64,000 nt of DNA from Acidimicrobiaceae bacterium. Its GTDB lineage: Bacteria > Actinomycetota > Acidimicrobiia > Acidimicrobiales > UBA8190. The notes below the pieces were generated by a model. The model was given only the letters and a program-made list of their open reading frames with translations. It was not told the origin of the DNA and did not search any database. Location of the stretch: NCBI GenBank assembly GCA_003151955.1, contig PLZB01000029.1, positions 62,001 to 126,000 on the forward strand. Reading direction: 5' to 3'. Of the stretch, positions 8,048 through 17,627 are shown one piece after another; within the stretch, counting starts at the first letter, position 1, and every line of letters begins with the position of its first letter. Position numbers and translations under genes: made by a program.

Positions 8048-8944
8048 GTGCGTGCACTCGTCACCGGCGGCCGTGGATTCGTGGGTACCTGGCTCAGCTC
8101 CTTCCTCGCCGAGGCCGGTGACGAGGTCGTCGCCATCGACCACGAGGTCGATGTGACCGACGGGAAGGCCATGCTCGACGCCGTGGTCGGCGCCGCCCCT
8201 GACGCCATCTACCACCTGGCCGCCCTCTCCCATGTCGGCCGCTCCTGGGAGGATCCCGGAGACGTTCTCCGGGTCAACGCCCTGGGCACCCTCTACCTCC
8301 TGGAGGCGGCCCGGGCCTGTTCGAGGACCCCCACCGTGCTCCTGACCAGCTCCGCCGAGGTCTACGGGGCGGTGGCCCCCGAGGACCTCCCAGTCACCGA
8401 GGTCCAGCCCCTGGCTCCGGTCACCCCGTACGCGGCCAGCAAGGTCTCAGCCGAGTACCTCGGGGTCCAGGCCGGCCTGGCCCACGGCCTTCCCGTGATC
8501 CGGGTCCGGCCCTTCAACCACGTCGGGCCCGGGCAGTCGGACGCCTTCGTGGTCCCGGCCCTGGCCGCCCGGATCGTCGAGGCCCAACGGACCGGGACGG
8601 CCACCATCCCCATCGGGAACCTCAGTGCCCGCCGGGACCTCACCGACGTCCGGGACGTGGTCCGGGCCTACCGGCTCCTGATCGAGCGGGGACGGCCCGG
8701 CGAGATCTACAACGTCTGCACAGGCCGGGACGTCGCCATCTCCGAGGTAGCCGAGACCCTGCTGGCCCTGGCCGGGGCCGAGCTCGAGCTCGTTGCAGAC
8801 CCCGAGCTGTTCCGACCGGTGGACGTCCCGGTCGTCCGGGGCGATCCCACCCGGCTCCGGGAGGCCACGGGCTGGGAGCCCGAGATCGACCTCGGGACGA
8901 CCCTCCGTGACGTCCTTACCTTCTGGCAGGATCGCCGACCCTGA
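8048..8944 (+). CDS. NAD(P)-dependent sugar reductase, GDP-4-dehydro-6-deoxy-D-mannose reductase type
   Basis: Extended SDR enzyme of 298 residues, predicted to reduce GDP-4-keto-6-deoxymannose to GDP-D-rhamnose (Rmd) or a related product, supplying donors to the neighbouring glycosyltransferases. It shows an N-terminal TGGRGFVG nucleotide-binding motif, SSAEVYG with the catalytic Ser, PYAASK with the Tyr/Lys pair, and RPFNHVGPGQ, which is characteristic of the Rmd/GMD group, followed by RRDLTDVRDVVRAY. Start GTG 8048 agrees with a TAAGGT box 8 nt upstream. No GDP-mannose 4,6-dehydratase partner lies in this window, so the exact substrate is inferred. A strong hairpin follows the stop. Confidence 0.8.
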   Translation: MRALVTGGRGFVGTWLSSFLAEAGDEVVAIDHEVDVTDGKAMLDAVVGAAPDAIYHLAALSHVGRSWEDPGDVLRVNALGTLYLLEAARACSRTPTVLLTSSAEVYGAVAPEDLPVTEVQPLAPVTPYAASKVSAEYLGVQAGLAHGLPVIRVRPFNHVGPGQSDAFVVPALAARIVEAQRTGTATIPIGNLSARRDLTDVRDVVRAYRLLIERGRPGEIYNVCTGRDVAISEVAETLLALAGAELELVADPELFRPVDVPVVRGDPTRLREATGWEPEIDLGTTLRDVLTFWQDRRP

Positions 8945-8953
8945 CCGGGGACG

Positions 8954-8988
8954 CGGAACGGCCCGCCGCGTGGCGGCGGGCCGTTCCG
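8954..8988 (+). terminator. Hairpin terminator after the Rmd-like gene
   Basis: A perfect 16-bp stem (8954-8969 with 8973-8988) and a 3-nt loop, starting about 10 nt after the stop codon. There is no T-tract, as is usual for GC-rich actinobacterial terminators. Confidence 0.7.
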
Positions 8989-9066
8989 TGCAACCGGTCG
9001 ATGACCGGCGTTGGACCGTCCCCAGGGGGAATGGGGTCGGTCCCATCCGAGGGGGGCTTTGGGGGG

Positions 9067-9118
9067 AAAGCCCGACCCCTCGGGCCGACGATCCGGACGG
9101 GGGGCGGCCGGATCGTCG
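9067..9118 (-). terminator. Double hairpin after the small helical protein gene
   Basis: Read on the minus strand, an 11-bp perfect stem (9108-9118 with 9086-9096, 11-nt loop) is followed by a 6-bp GC stem (9080-9085 with 9070-9075) and TTT. Both lie directly downstream of the gene ending at 9129. Confidence 0.6.
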
Positions 9119-9128
9119 AAGAGGGCCG

Positions 9129-9497
9129 TCAGGCGGCGGCGGACAGCAGCAGGTTCCGGAGCTGCTGGCGGGCCTCACGGGCCTGGGCCTGGGCCTGCTT
9201 GACCAGATCACGGGCCTGGGTCGGCAGCCGCTCCTCGAGGGGCTCGAAGGTCGACTCGACGCGGCCGATCACGTTCTCCACGGCCTCGTCCACCGACTTC
9301 ACGCTCTTGGTGAACTCGCCCCGGACGTCGCCGAGACGGCTCTCGATGAGGGTGCGGGGCTGGGCGAAGCGCTTCACGAGCTCCTGGCGACGGACCTGGG
9401 CCCGCTGGAACCCCATCACGCCGAGTCCGACGGCCACGTAGGCGGCGTCCCGGGCGGTCTTCGTGATTCCGGTGGTGATGTCCTTGATCTCAGGCAT
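9129..9497 (-). CDS. Small helical protein of unknown function
   Basis: Conserved-looking hypothetical of 122 residues. The N-terminus has a short hydrophobic helix (AAYVAVGLGVMGF), followed by a charged, Gln/Arg/Glu-rich, probably coiled-coil segment with many heptad-like repeats (QARDLVKQAQAQAREARQQL near the end), somewhat like phasin or heparin-binding-haemagglutinin-type proteins. No catalytic motif is visible. GAGGAAGGA precedes the ATG by 7 nt, and a good promoter lies further upstream, so it is a monocistronic gene with a real leader, unlike most neighbours. The name-giving resemblance is weak. Confidence 0.75.
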   Translation of the reverse strand: MPEIKDITTGITKTARDAAYVAVGLGVMGFQRAQVRRQELVKRFAQPRTLIESRLGDVRGEFTKSVKSVDEAVENVIGRVESTFEPLEERLPTQARDLVKQAQAQAREARQQLRNLLLSAAA

Positions 9498-9556
9498 CTT
9501 CGGTGTCCTTCCTCTGGTTCTGCGGTCGGGGGGCGACCTCTGTTGCTAGCTACTGT

Positions 9557-9580
9557 ACGGGATAGTGCTAACAGTTGCAA
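9557..9580 (-). promoter_or_regulatory. Near-consensus promoter of the helical-protein gene
   Basis: On the minus strand TTGCAA, a 17-bp spacer and TACAGT precede the gene by roughly 60 nt, leaving a leader with a Shine-Dalgarno. It is one of the best -35/-10 pairs in the window and lies in an AT-rich patch. Confidence 0.65.
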
Positions 9581-9638
9581 GCACCTTCTGAACGGTCCCC
9601 GTCGCCGGGCGTCTCCCGGGCCCCAAACCTGCACGAAG

Positions 9639-9644
9639 TAGCCT
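9639..9644 (+). promoter_or_regulatory. -10 element of the GT2-membrane gene (leaderless)
   Basis: TAGCCT ends 10 nt before ATG 9655 but only 1 nt before the in-frame GTG at 9646. The spacing seen at other genes therefore favours ATG 9655 as the true start. Confidence 0.55.
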
Positions 9645-9654
9645 CGTGACCTTG

Positions 9655-12600
9655 ATGGAGACCCTGGTTCCCCCGGTTGTTGTCGTCGTCGTCACGAACG
9701 ACCCCGGGCCCTGGTTCGATGAGGTCCTGGCCGCCCTGGCCGGCCAGGACTACCCGGAGATGTCGGTCCTCGTCCTCGACGCCGCCAGCACCGTCGACCC
9801 CACCCCGACGGTGGCGGCCTCGCTCCCGTCCGCCTACGTGCGGCGGCTCCCGGAGAACCGTGGCTTCGGGGCCACCGCCAACGAGGTCCTCACGATGGTG
9901 GAGGGAGCCGCCTACTTCCTCTTCTGCCATGACGACGTGGCCCCCGATCCCGACGCCGTCCACCTCCTGGTGGAGGAGGCCTTCCGATCCAACGCCGGCA
10001 TCGTCGCCCCCAAGCTGGTCAGCTGGGACGACCCCGGGTGCCTCCTCCAGGTCGGGATGGCCGTCGACAAGAGTGGGGCCGTCGTCAACAGGGTCGAGAC
10101 CGGCGAGGTCGACCACGGCCAGCACGATGCCGTCCGGGACGTCTTCCTTGCCCCCGGGGGCTGCACCCTGGTCCGGTCCGACCTGTTCGTGGAGCTGGGC
10201 GGCTTCGACCCCACCATCTTCGCCATGGGCGAGGACCTGGATCTCTGCTGGCGGGCCCAGGTCCTCGGGGCCCGGGTCGTGGTGGCCCCCGACGCCAGGG
10301 TCCGTCATCGGGAGATGCTGTCCAGTGGCCGCCGGCCCCTCCCCCAGGGCGTCACCGAGCCGGCCGGGGCGGTGGGTCTCCAGGCGCTCCAGCGCCGCCA
10401 CGAGCTCAGGGCCGTCCTGAGCTCGACCAGCTGGTTCCACCTCCTGCGGATCCTCCCCCAGCTGGTCCTCCTCTCGCTCGGCGAGCTGGTCGTGGCGCTG
10501 CTGGCCCGTCGACGGGACCGGGCCACCGCCGTGCTCCTGGCCTGGCGTTGGAACCTCGGCCACCGACGGGAGATCTCGGCGGTCAGGGCCCGGATCAGGA
10601 CAACCCGACGGATGCCCGACCACGAGGTCCGGCGGCTCCAGCTTCGGGGCAGTGCCCGGCTCAACGCCTACCTCCGCCGGGCCGTCACCTACGGCCTCCA
10701 CGTGGCCCACCTCGATGCCGTCACCCTGGAGGCCCGGGCCTGGGCCGAGGAGGACGCGGCCCCGCCGGCCGCCGGCGTCGGGGCCTCCCCGGCGGGGCGG
10801 GAGCCGGCGGGGGAGACCGGGGCCGCTTTCCCCGACGGCCCGGCCCGATCGGGATCGTTCGCCGACGGGAGGCGGTCGGCCACCCAGCGGATCGTCCTCT
10901 GGGCCGCCGTCATCCTGGTCCTGGTCTTCGGGAGCCGCCAGATCCTGGGGTCCGGGCTTCCCTCGGTGGGCCAGCTCCTCCCCCTGCCGTCGGCGGGAAC
11001 GATGATCCACCGCTTCCTGTCCGGCTGGCAGCCCACCGGGGTGGGGGTGACCGGTCCCACTACCCCGGGACTCGGCCTGCTAGGCCTCGCCGGCTTCCTC
11101 CTCGTCGGTGCCGTGGGACTCCTCGGCAAGATCCTCGTCCTGGGTTGCCTGCCCCTGGGGGCACTCGGCGTGGCCCGGTTGACCCGACCCATCGGATCGT
11201 GGAGGGCCCGGGCCGCCGCCACGGTCGTCTACCTGGCCGTGCCGCTGCCCTACGACTCCCTGGCCACCGGGCGCTGGGACGGACTCCTGGCCTACGTCGC
11301 CACCCCGTGGATCCTGGCCATCCTGGCCCGGGCCGGTCGGATCGAGCCCTTCAGCACCGCGGAGACCGCCACCGCCCCGGCCCCCACCGTCCCGCTCGGC
11401 GCCGTGGCCACCCGCCGGGACCTGGTCCGGGGCCGGTCGACCTGGTGGCGGCGTCGGCCGTCGGCCGCCGTCCTGGCCCTGGGGCTCCTCGAGGCGGTCC
11501 TCAGCAGCCTGGCCACGACCGGGATCCTCCTCACCCTGGTGGTGGCGATCGGTCTGGCTGCCGGGACCCTGGCCGTGGGGGGTGGCCGGGCCTGGGCCTC
11601 GGCCCGGCAGGTGCTCGGCACCGCGGCCGGGGCCACCGTCCTGGCCGCCGTCCTCCTCGCCCCCTGGTCGATGGCGGTGCTGGTCGGCCCGGCCCGTCTC
11701 CAGACCCTGGTCGGGACCGCCCCGGTCCCCTCCGCGGCCCCGGGCTGGACCGCCCTCCTGCGACTGGCCGTGGGCCCCATCGGCGACACCCCCATGGCGA
11801 CGGCCTTCCTGGTGGCTGCCCTTCTCCCGCTCGTGATCGGGGCCGGCTGGCGGCTGGCCTGGGCCGGGCGGGCCTGGGTGCTCGCCCTTCTGTCCTGGGT
11901 GCTGGTCTGGGTGTCGGGTCGAGGCTGGCTGGGTCCGGTCGGGCTGCCCGCCCCAGTGCTCCTGGCCCCGGCCGCCCTGGGGCTGGCCCTGGCCGTGGGC
12001 CTCGGGGTCGCCGCCTTCGAGAGCGATCTCCGGGGCCACCGGTTCGGCTGGCGGCAGGTCGTCACCGTGCTGGCCGCGGCCGCCGCCCTGGTGGGGACGG
12101 TTCCCGTGGCCACTGCCGCCTTGGGCGGTCGCTGGGATCTCCCGACCGCCGGGTACGGGCAGGCCGTGGGCTGGATGGGGGGACCACCCGGATCAGCGGC
12201 CTTCCGGGTCCTCTGGCTCGGTGACCCCTCCCTCCTGCCCGGGGGGAGCTGGACCCTGACCCCGGGCCTCGGCTACACCCTGAGCGAGGGGGGGCTCCCC
12301 GACGCCACCAGCCTCTGGCCCGGCTCCGACCCCGGCGCGGCCGACCAGGTGGCCCGGGACGTCGAGCTGGCCCGGACCGACGACACCGTCCGGCTGGGGG
12401 CGCTCCTCGCTCCCTACGCCATCCGGTATGTGGTGGTGGTCGAAGCGCTGGCCCCCGGACCCGCAACCTCCCCGCCGGCCGGCGGCGGTGCCGGCCAGGC
12501 TGACCTCCTGACCGCCCTCACCCACCAGAACGATCTCCGGGTGGTGCCCGGTCAGGGCGGCTACGCCGTCTTCGACAACGCAGCCGCCCTGCCCCTGCGG

Positions 12601-13050
12601 GGCGAAGGCCCGTCGACCGCCCTGACGGCTCCGGCCACCGGAGCCGTCGGAGGGCCACCGCCCCTCAGCCCCCTCACCCCGGTCCTGCCCGGGCCGGTGG
12701 GGGGGACGGCCTTCTCGGGCCGGGTGGCCCCGGGGACCGTCGTCGCAGCCCTGGCCCCCGCCTCGGGCTGGCGCCTGGTCGACAGCCAGGGCCGGGCCCT
12801 TCCGGCGTCGACCGTCTTCGGCTACGCCCCCCGGTTCACGGTGGCCTCGGGCGGAGCGGTGACGCTCGGGGAGCGGGGATCGTGGGCCCACGGGCTCGAG
12901 GTGTCCGCCGAGGTGTTGCTGTGGCTGGCAGTGGCCGAGGTCCTGCGGCGTGAGCGTCGACGGACCCGGGGTCAGGGTCCGTGGCCCCGCCGCGGTGCCG
13001 GCCGGGCCCGGCCCGACGGGCCCGGCCGTCCCGTCCCGGTGTCGGCGTGA
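9655..13050 (+). CDS. Giant GT2 glycosyltransferase fused to a polytopic membrane region
   Basis: A 1131-residue protein. Residues 7-235 form a GT2 (GT-A fold) domain: PENRGFGATAN near 66-76, an HDD metal-binding motif near 92-94 and GEDLDLCWRA near 192-201. After a linker come many hydrophobic helices from about 255 onward, then a C-terminal Gly/Pro/Ala-rich, probably extracytoplasmic, beta-type region. It should transfer a sugar onto a membrane-bound acceptor, and the multi-helix part may help move or receive the glycan outside the membrane (inference). It overlaps the DUF5719-like gene by 4 nt, an arrangement I recall from other actinobacteria near cofD and manB. Start discussed under the promoter entry. 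Confidence 0.82.
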   Translation: METLVPPVVVVVVTNDPGPWFDEVLAALAGQDYPEMSVLVLDAASTVDPTPTVAASLPSAYVRRLPENRGFGATANEVLTMVEGAAYFLFCHDDVAPDPDAVHLLVEEAFRSNAGIVAPKLVSWDDPGCLLQVGMAVDKSGAVVNRVETGEVDHGQHDAVRDVFLAPGGCTLVRSDLFVELGGFDPTIFAMGEDLDLCWRAQVLGARVVVAPDARVRHREMLSSGRRPLPQGVTEPAGAVGLQALQRRHELRAVLSSTSWFHLLRILPQLVLLSLGELVVALLARRRDRATAVLLAWRWNLGHRREISAVRARIRTTRRMPDHEVRRLQLRGSARLNAYLRRAVTYGLHVAHLDAVTLEARAWAEEDAAPPAAGVGASPAGREPAGETGAAFPDGPARSGSFADGRRSATQRIVLWAAVILVLVFGSRQILGSGLPSVGQLLPLPSAGTMIHRFLSGWQPTGVGVTGPTTPGLGLLGLAGFLLVGAVGLLGKILVLGCLPLGALGVARLTRPIGSWRARAAATVVYLAVPLPYDSLATGRWDGLLAYVATPWILAILARAGRIEPFSTAETATAPAPTVPLGAVATRRDLVRGRSTWWRRRPSAAVLALGLLEAVLSSLATTGILLTLVVAIGLAAGTLAVGGGRAWASARQVLGTAAGATVLAAVLLAPWSMAVLVGPARLQTLVGTAPVPSAAPGWTALLRLAVGPIGDTPMATAFLVAALLPLVIGAGWRLAWAGRAWVLALLSWVLVWVSGRGWLGPVGLPAPVLLAPAALGLALAVGLGVAAFESDLRGHRFGWRQVVTVLAAAAALVGTVPVATAALGGRWDLPTAGYGQAVGWMGGPPGSAAFRVLWLGDPSLLPGGSWTLTPGLGYTLSEGGLPDATSLWPGSDPGAADQVARDVELARTDDTVRLGALLAPYAIRYVVVVEALAPGPATSPPAGGGAGQADLLTALTHQNDLRVVPGQGGYAVFDNAAALPLRGEGPSTALTAPATGAVGGPPPLSPLTPVLPGPVGGTAFSGRVAPGTVVAALAPASGWRLVDSQGRALPASTVFGYAPRFTVASGGAVTLGERGSWAHGLEVSAEVLLWLAVAEVLRRERRRTRGQGPWPRRGAGRARPDGPGRPVPVSA

Positions 13051-14471
13051 CCGAGATCGCCCGCCGGGCCTCCGTCCTCATTGCCGTGGCCGCCCTGGTC
13101 GCCATCGGGGGCATGGTCGACACCCTCGTCGGTCGACCCGTCCCGGCCCACCCGGCGCCGCCGCCGGCAGCGGCCGGCGACCTGATCGCCCCGGTCGGGG
13201 CGGAGTCCTCGGCGTGGTACTGCGTCGGGGGCACCGATGCCGGTGGGGGAGCGGTCGCCACCATCTCCTTGACCAATCCGACCTCCCGGCCGGTGACCGG
13301 AACGGTCCGGGCCGTGGCGTCCAACGGGCATGTCGGCATGGCCGCCGTCACCGTCCCGGCCGGCTCCACCACCTCGGTGGTGCCGACCCAGGTGGCCGGC
13401 GCCGGCCCGGCGGCGGCCACCGTCGAGCTCGACGGTGGCGGCGTGGCGGTGACCCAGACCGTCTCGGGACCACTCGGCTGGAGCTCGGCCCCCTGCGCCT
13501 CGACCACTTCGGACCACTGGTACTTCGCCCATGCCTCGACGGCATCTGGTGACACCGCCGTGCTGACGCTCTACAACCCCGGGGCGACCGTCGCCATCGC
13601 CGACGTCACCCTCGTCACCTCCACGGCCGGTACTCTCCAACCGGCCGGATACCAGGAGGTCGACCTCCCCCCCGGGGCCTTCGTGAGCGAGAACCTCGGC
13701 GATCACGCCCAGAACGACCCGTCCGTCGCCACCGAGGTCGAGACCCTGTCGGGGACGGTGGTGGCGGCCCAGCTGCAGACCTTCGGCCAGCCCGCCCACG
13801 GGGGCCTTGCCCTCGTCTCCGGATCGGGAGCGGCCCCGTCCTGGTCGTTTCCCCAGTCCACGGTCGTCGATGGCGGCTCGGTCGTCTTCCGCGTCCTGAA
13901 CCCCTCGGCCACCACCGCCCGGGTCACCGTCAGCCTCGGGCTCCAGAGCGGCCGGGCCGAGCCCGTCTCCCTGACCGTCCCGCCCGGGTCGGTCGCCTCC
14001 CTCGACGGGTCGACCATGGCCCGGATCCCCGCCAACGTGGCCTTCGGCATCACCTTCACCGCGGCGGGGGGGATCGGGATCGTGGTGTCCCGGGAGGTGG
14101 TGGCCCCGGCCGCCGCTCCCGTGCCCCAGGTCGGCGAGGTTCCGGGGGTGGCCGGATCCAGCCCGGGTTGGCTGGTGGTGGCCGTGGCTCCCCCCGGGAC
14201 CGGGAACTACAGCCTGGCCGTCCTGGACCTGTCCGGTGCCCCGGTCTCCCTGACCGTCCGGGCCTGGACCGGAGGCGCGGCCCGACCGGTCCGTGGGCTG
14301 GACGGGGTGACGGTCGAACCCGGTGTCCCCCTCGTCCTCGGCCCGACGCCGGCGGTCCCGGCCGGCATGCTGGAGATCTCGGCCGAAGGTCCCGTCTCCG
14401 TGGAATTCGACCCCGTCCCGGTCGGCAGCCCCGGGGTCGAGGTCACGCCGGCGCTTCCCTGGACCGGGTGA
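13047..14471 (+). CDS. Exported DUF5719-like protein
   Basis: A 474-residue protein with one N-terminal membrane helix or signal anchor (about residues 8-30) and a long extracytoplasmic part rich in Val, Thr, Ser, Gly and Pro. The pattern looks like repeated beta-sandwich domains, with recurring segments such as SVVFRVLNPSATTARVTVSL. It begins with GTG overlapping the GT2 stop as GTGA. Similarity and position (directly after the giant GT2 gene) suggest the DUF5719 family, whose function is unknown; a role with the GT2 protein in surface glycan export or attachment is inferred. It converges on ftsH. Confidence 0.72.
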   Translation: MTEIARRASVLIAVAALVAIGGMVDTLVGRPVPAHPAPPPAAAGDLIAPVGAESSAWYCVGGTDAGGGAVATISLTNPTSRPVTGTVRAVASNGHVGMAAVTVPAGSTTSVVPTQVAGAGPAAATVELDGGGVAVTQTVSGPLGWSSAPCASTTSDHWYFAHASTASGDTAVLTLYNPGATVAIADVTLVTSTAGTLQPAGYQEVDLPPGAFVSENLGDHAQNDPSVATEVETLSGTVVAAQLQTFGQPAHGGLALVSGSGAAPSWSFPQSTVVDGGSVVFRVLNPSATTARVTVSLGLQSGRAEPVSLTVPPGSVASLDGSTMARIPANVAFGITFTAAGGIGIVVSREVVAPAAAPVPQVGEVPGVAGSSPGWLVVAVAPPGTGNYSLAVLDLSGAPVSLTVRAWTGGAARPVRGLDGVTVEPGVPLVLGPTPAVPAGMLEISAEGPVSVEFDPVPVGSPGVEVTPALPWTG

Positions 14472-14481
14472 CGGCCGCTGA

Positions 14482-16602
14482 TCAGTCCGCCGGGGTGGAC
14501 GCAGCCGAACCCGACGCCTCGGAGCTGCCCAACGGTGCGGCGGCGCTGAGATCGAACGGGTCGGCCGGCTCCCCGCCGTCCTCCCCCTCCGATTCGGCCA
14601 GGCCCAGTGACTCGATCGCGGGCAGCGACCCATGGTCGGAGCCGTTGCTGGGGGCGAACCGCTCCACCGTGGCGGCGCCGTTCTCGTGGACCGGACGGCC
14701 GTAGGCGGCGTCGACCAACCGGCCGACCTCCTCGCCGTCGAGCGTCTCGCGCTCGAGGAGGGCCCGGGCCACGGCATCGAGCCCGCCCCGGTGGCGGCCC
14801 AGGATCTCGATGGCCCGCTCCTCCTGGTGCCGCAGGATCCGGGACACCTCGGCGTCGACGACCCGGGCCGTGTCCTCCGAGTAGTCACGGGAGTGCATGA
14901 GGTCCTCCCCGAGGAAGACCATGCCCTGGGAGCCCCACGCCATCGGGCCCAGCTCCTCGCTCATCCCCCACTCCCGCACCATCTTCCGAGCCAGCTCGGT
15001 GTTGCCCACCAGGTCGTTGCTGGCCCCGGTGGAGAGGTCGCCGTAGACGAGGAGCTCGGCGGCCCGGCCGCCCATCCGGACGGCCAGTGAGTCCTCGATG
15101 ACGTCCCGGGGGTAGATGTGGCGCTCCTCCAGCGGAAGCTGCTGGGTGACGCCCAGCGCCATCCCGGTGGGGAGGATCGTCACCTTGTGGACGGGGTCGG
15201 CGTGCTCGAGGGCGTAGGCCAGGACGGCATGACCCCCCTCGTGGAAGGCCACCCGCTCCTTCTCCTTGTCGGACAGGACCAGGCTCTCACGGCGCTGACC
15301 CATGAGGACCCGGTCCCGGGCCGCCTCGAAGTCACGCATCTCCACCTGGCGTGACCCCCGGCGCACGGCGTGGAGGGCGGCCTCGTTGACGAGGTTGGAG
15401 AGGTCGGCCCCGCTCATGCCGGGAGTACCACGGGCCACGATCTCGAGGTCGACGTCGGGGCCGATCCGCTTGTCCTTGCAGTGGACCTGCAGGATGGGGA
15501 GCCGCTCCTCGAGGTCGGGGAGGGGTACCACGATCTGGCGGTCGAACCGCCCGGGGCGCAACAGGGCCGGATCCAGGATGTCAGGCCGGTTGGTGGCGGC
15601 CATGATGACGACACCCTCGGCCGGGTCGAAGCCGTCCATCTCGTTGAGCATCTGGTTGAGGGTCTGCTCCCGCTCGTCGTGCCCCCCGCCCAGGCCGGCG
15701 CCCCGTTTCCGGCCGATGGAGTCGATCTCGTCCACGAAGATGATGGCCGGGGCCTGCTTCCTGGCTGTCTGGAAGAGGTCACGCACCCGGCTGGCCCCGA
15801 CGCCGACGAACATCTCCATGAAGTCCGAACCGCTGACCGACAGGAAGGGCACTCCCGCCTCGCCAGCGACGGCCCTGGCCAGCAGGGTCTTCCCGGTGCC
15901 GGGCGGGCCGACCAGGAGGATGCCCTTCGGGATCCTGGCCCCGACCTCCCGGAACCGGTTCGGGAACTTCAGGAAGTCGACGACCTCGCTGATCTCCACC
16001 TTGACGCCCTGGTAGCCGGCCACGTCGGCGAAGGTGGTCCGGGGTCGTTCGGTCGTGTAGAGCTGGGCCCGGGACCGGCCGATCGACATGATGCCCGACA
16101 TCTGACCCTGGGCCCGACGGGAGATCCAGAAGAAGAACCCGCCGAACAGGAGGAGGATGAGGATGGTCGGCAGCCACTGTCCCCAGGCACTCGCCGTGGG
16201 GGTCTTGTAGCTGACGTTGTTGGCGCCGATCCCGGCCTGGAGGGCGGCCTGCTCGGTATCGCCCACCGTGCCGGGACCGTCCACGCTGTAGGGCGTCTTG
16301 TTCTTCAGGGTTCCCGTGATGATGCCGGTGACGTTGTCGACGTTGGCGTTCTGGACCTTGTGCTCGGACACGTACTGGCTGATGAAGGTGTCGTAGCCGA
16401 TCTTCTTCACGGTGGAGGTCTGGAAGAAGGTCGGGACGATGACGACGGCGAGGGCGGCCACGATGATGAAGGCGAACACCCACCGCCAGCTCTGGTCGGT
16501 GGGGGGCTGCCCGCCCGGGCCTTTCGGTGGGGAGCCGGGGGAACCCCCGGAGCCTCCGGGGGCGTTGCGGCCCGACCGACGGTCGGACAGGGGCGAGGCC
16601 AT
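14482..16602 (-). CDS. ftsH: ATP-dependent zinc metalloprotease FtsH
   Basis: Membrane-anchored AAA+ protease that degrades unstable membrane and cytosolic proteins. The 706 residues hold a Gly/Pro-rich N-terminal tail, a first membrane helix near 40-60, an extracytoplasmic domain, a second helix ([17 protein letters not shown]), the AAA domain with Walker A GPPGTGKT and Walker B IIFVDEID, the second-region-of-homology [20 protein letters not shown], and a C-terminal M41 peptidase domain. The zinc motif reads HEGGH instead of the usual HEAGH; both histidines and the Glu are kept, so it should be active. The acidic, Ser-rich C-terminal tail is long. ATG 16602 is 6 nt after a TACCAT box. Confidence 0.96.
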   Translation of the reverse strand: MASPLSDRRSGRNAPGGSGGSPGSPPKGPGGQPPTDQSWRWVFAFIIVAALAVVIVPTFFQTSTVKKIGYDTFISQYVSEHKVQNANVDNVTGIITGTLKNKTPYSVDGPGTVGDTEQAALQAGIGANNVSYKTPTASAWGQWLPTILILLLFGGFFFWISRRAQGQMSGIMSIGRSRAQLYTTERPRTTFADVAGYQGVKVEISEVVDFLKFPNRFREVGARIPKGILLVGPPGTGKTLLARAVAGEAGVPFLSVSGSDFMEMFVGVGASRVRDLFQTARKQAPAIIFVDEIDSIGRKRGAGLGGGHDEREQTLNQMLNEMDGFDPAEGVVIMAATNRPDILDPALLRPGRFDRQIVVPLPDLEERLPILQVHCKDKRIGPDVDLEIVARGTPGMSGADLSNLVNEAALHAVRRGSRQVEMRDFEAARDRVLMGQRRESLVLSDKEKERVAFHEGGHAVLAYALEHADPVHKVTILPTGMALGVTQQLPLEERHIYPRDVIEDSLAVRMGGRAAELLVYGDLSTGASNDLVGNTELARKMVREWGMSEELGPMAWGSQGMVFLGEDLMHSRDYSEDTARVVDAEVSRILRHQEERAIEILGRHRGGLDAVARALLERETLDGEEVGRLVDAAYGRPVHENGAATVERFAPSNGSDHGSLPAIESLGLAESEGEDGGEPADPFDLSAAAPLGSSEASGSAASTPAD

Positions 16603-16608
16603 TTCCCC

Positions 16609-16614
16609 ATGGTA
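16609..16614 (-). promoter_or_regulatory. -10 element of ftsH (leaderless)
   Basis: TACCAT on the minus strand ends 6 nt before the ftsH ATG at 16602, favouring that start over the upstream open frame. Confidence 0.5.
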
Positions 16615-16671
16615 TGCGCCCGGCGGCACCCACGATGCCGCGGCCGTCGTCGGCCCCGGTCGGAGCACCGG

Positions 16672-16677
16672 TAGCCT
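16672..16677 (+). promoter_or_regulatory. -10 element of the CPBP protease gene (leaderless)
   Basis: TAGCCT ends 7 nt before ATG 16685. It is divergent from the ftsH promoter, with 57 bp between the two hexamers. Confidence 0.55.
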
Positions 16678-16684
16678 GGGCCCG

Positions 16685-17584
16685 ATGAGCGTCGGAGGGG
16701 CCGCCGAGGGCAGCGGCCGGGTCGGGGACGGGCCCGAGCACGGCTGGCCAGCGGATCCCTACCCCGCCACCGACCCTGGTCCCGACCTGGATGCCGACGA
16801 GGCTCTCGCCGGCCAGGCCCTCGACCTGCCGCCCGACACCTCCTCCGCCGCCCGGTCCTGGCTCCTGATCGGGGTGGTCGGGTTCCTGGTCGGGCAGTTG
16901 GCCGGGGTGATCATGCTGGCGGCGGTGGCGGCGGCCAATGGCCACACCCATGACTACCTGCGGCTGTCCACCCAGGCCATCCCCCCGGGGTGGATCGTGG
17001 TCTGCGAGCTGGTGGGGCTCTGGATCGGGTTCATCGGGGCCGTGGTGCTGGCCAGCCGGACCAGGGGAACGGGGCATCCGGCCCGGGACATGGGCCTGGC
17101 CGTGCGGGGATCGGATCTCGTCGTCGGGCCCCTGGTCGGACTGGCCGGCCAGTTCCTGCTGCTCCCCCTCCTCTACCTGCCCCTTCGGCCCTTCATCCCC
17201 CATCTGAACCAGCGCCTGGCCGGACCCTCCCACCACCTCACGGGGGGATTCCCGGGCGCCGACCTGGTCATCATCGGAGCGCTGACCGTCCTGGTCGTCC
17301 CGGTGGTGGAGGAGCTCCTCTTCCGGGGGCTCCTCCTGCGGGCCCTGCTCCGACTCCTCGGTCGGGCCGGCCGGATCCTCGGGCCCGCCCTGGCCTGTCT
17401 GTGCACCGGAATCCTCTTCGGATTGGCCCACTTCCAGGCGCTCCAGCTCCTGGGCCTGGCCACCTTCGGGGTGGTGCTGTCCTACCTGGCCTACCGCCAG
17501 CGGCGCCTGGGCCCCTCGATCCTGGCCCATGCCACCTTCAACCTGGTGGCCATCGTGGCCGTGGCCCGGGGAACGGTCCACTGA
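16685..17584 (+). CDS. CPBP-family intramembrane metalloprotease (CAAX/Abi type)
   Basis: Integral membrane protein of 299 residues. An acidic, Pro-rich cytosolic N-tail (about 55 residues) precedes about seven hydrophobic helices. The family's catalytic motifs are visible: VEELLFRG (EExxxR) in the fourth third, LFGLAHF, and a C-terminal HATFN. Members of this family cleave prenylated or other membrane peptides, or act in bacteriocin immunity; the substrate here is unknown. The ATG follows a TAGCCT box at leaderless spacing and is divergent from ftsH, so a shared role in membrane protein quality control is possible but only inferred. Confidence 0.88.
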   Translation: MSVGGAAEGSGRVGDGPEHGWPADPYPATDPGPDLDADEALAGQALDLPPDTSSAARSWLLIGVVGFLVGQLAGVIMLAAVAAANGHTHDYLRLSTQAIPPGWIVVCELVGLWIGFIGAVVLASRTRGTGHPARDMGLAVRGSDLVVGPLVGLAGQFLLLPLLYLPLRPFIPHLNQRLAGPSHHLTGGFPGADLVIIGALTVLVVPVVEELLFRGLLLRALLRLLGRAGRILGPALACLCTGILFGLAHFQALQLLGLATFGVVLSYLAYRQRRLGPSILAHATFNLVAIVAVARGTVH

Positions 17585-17627
17585 GGCGACATATCCATGG
17601 ACCGTCTGTCGGGCACGATGTGAGCCC

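Noticed and set aside
9545-9572. Possible CIRCE (HrcA) element near the helical-protein promoter
   Set aside because: Only one half-site (TAGTGCTAA) fits; the partner at 9-nt spacing does not match TTAGCACTC.
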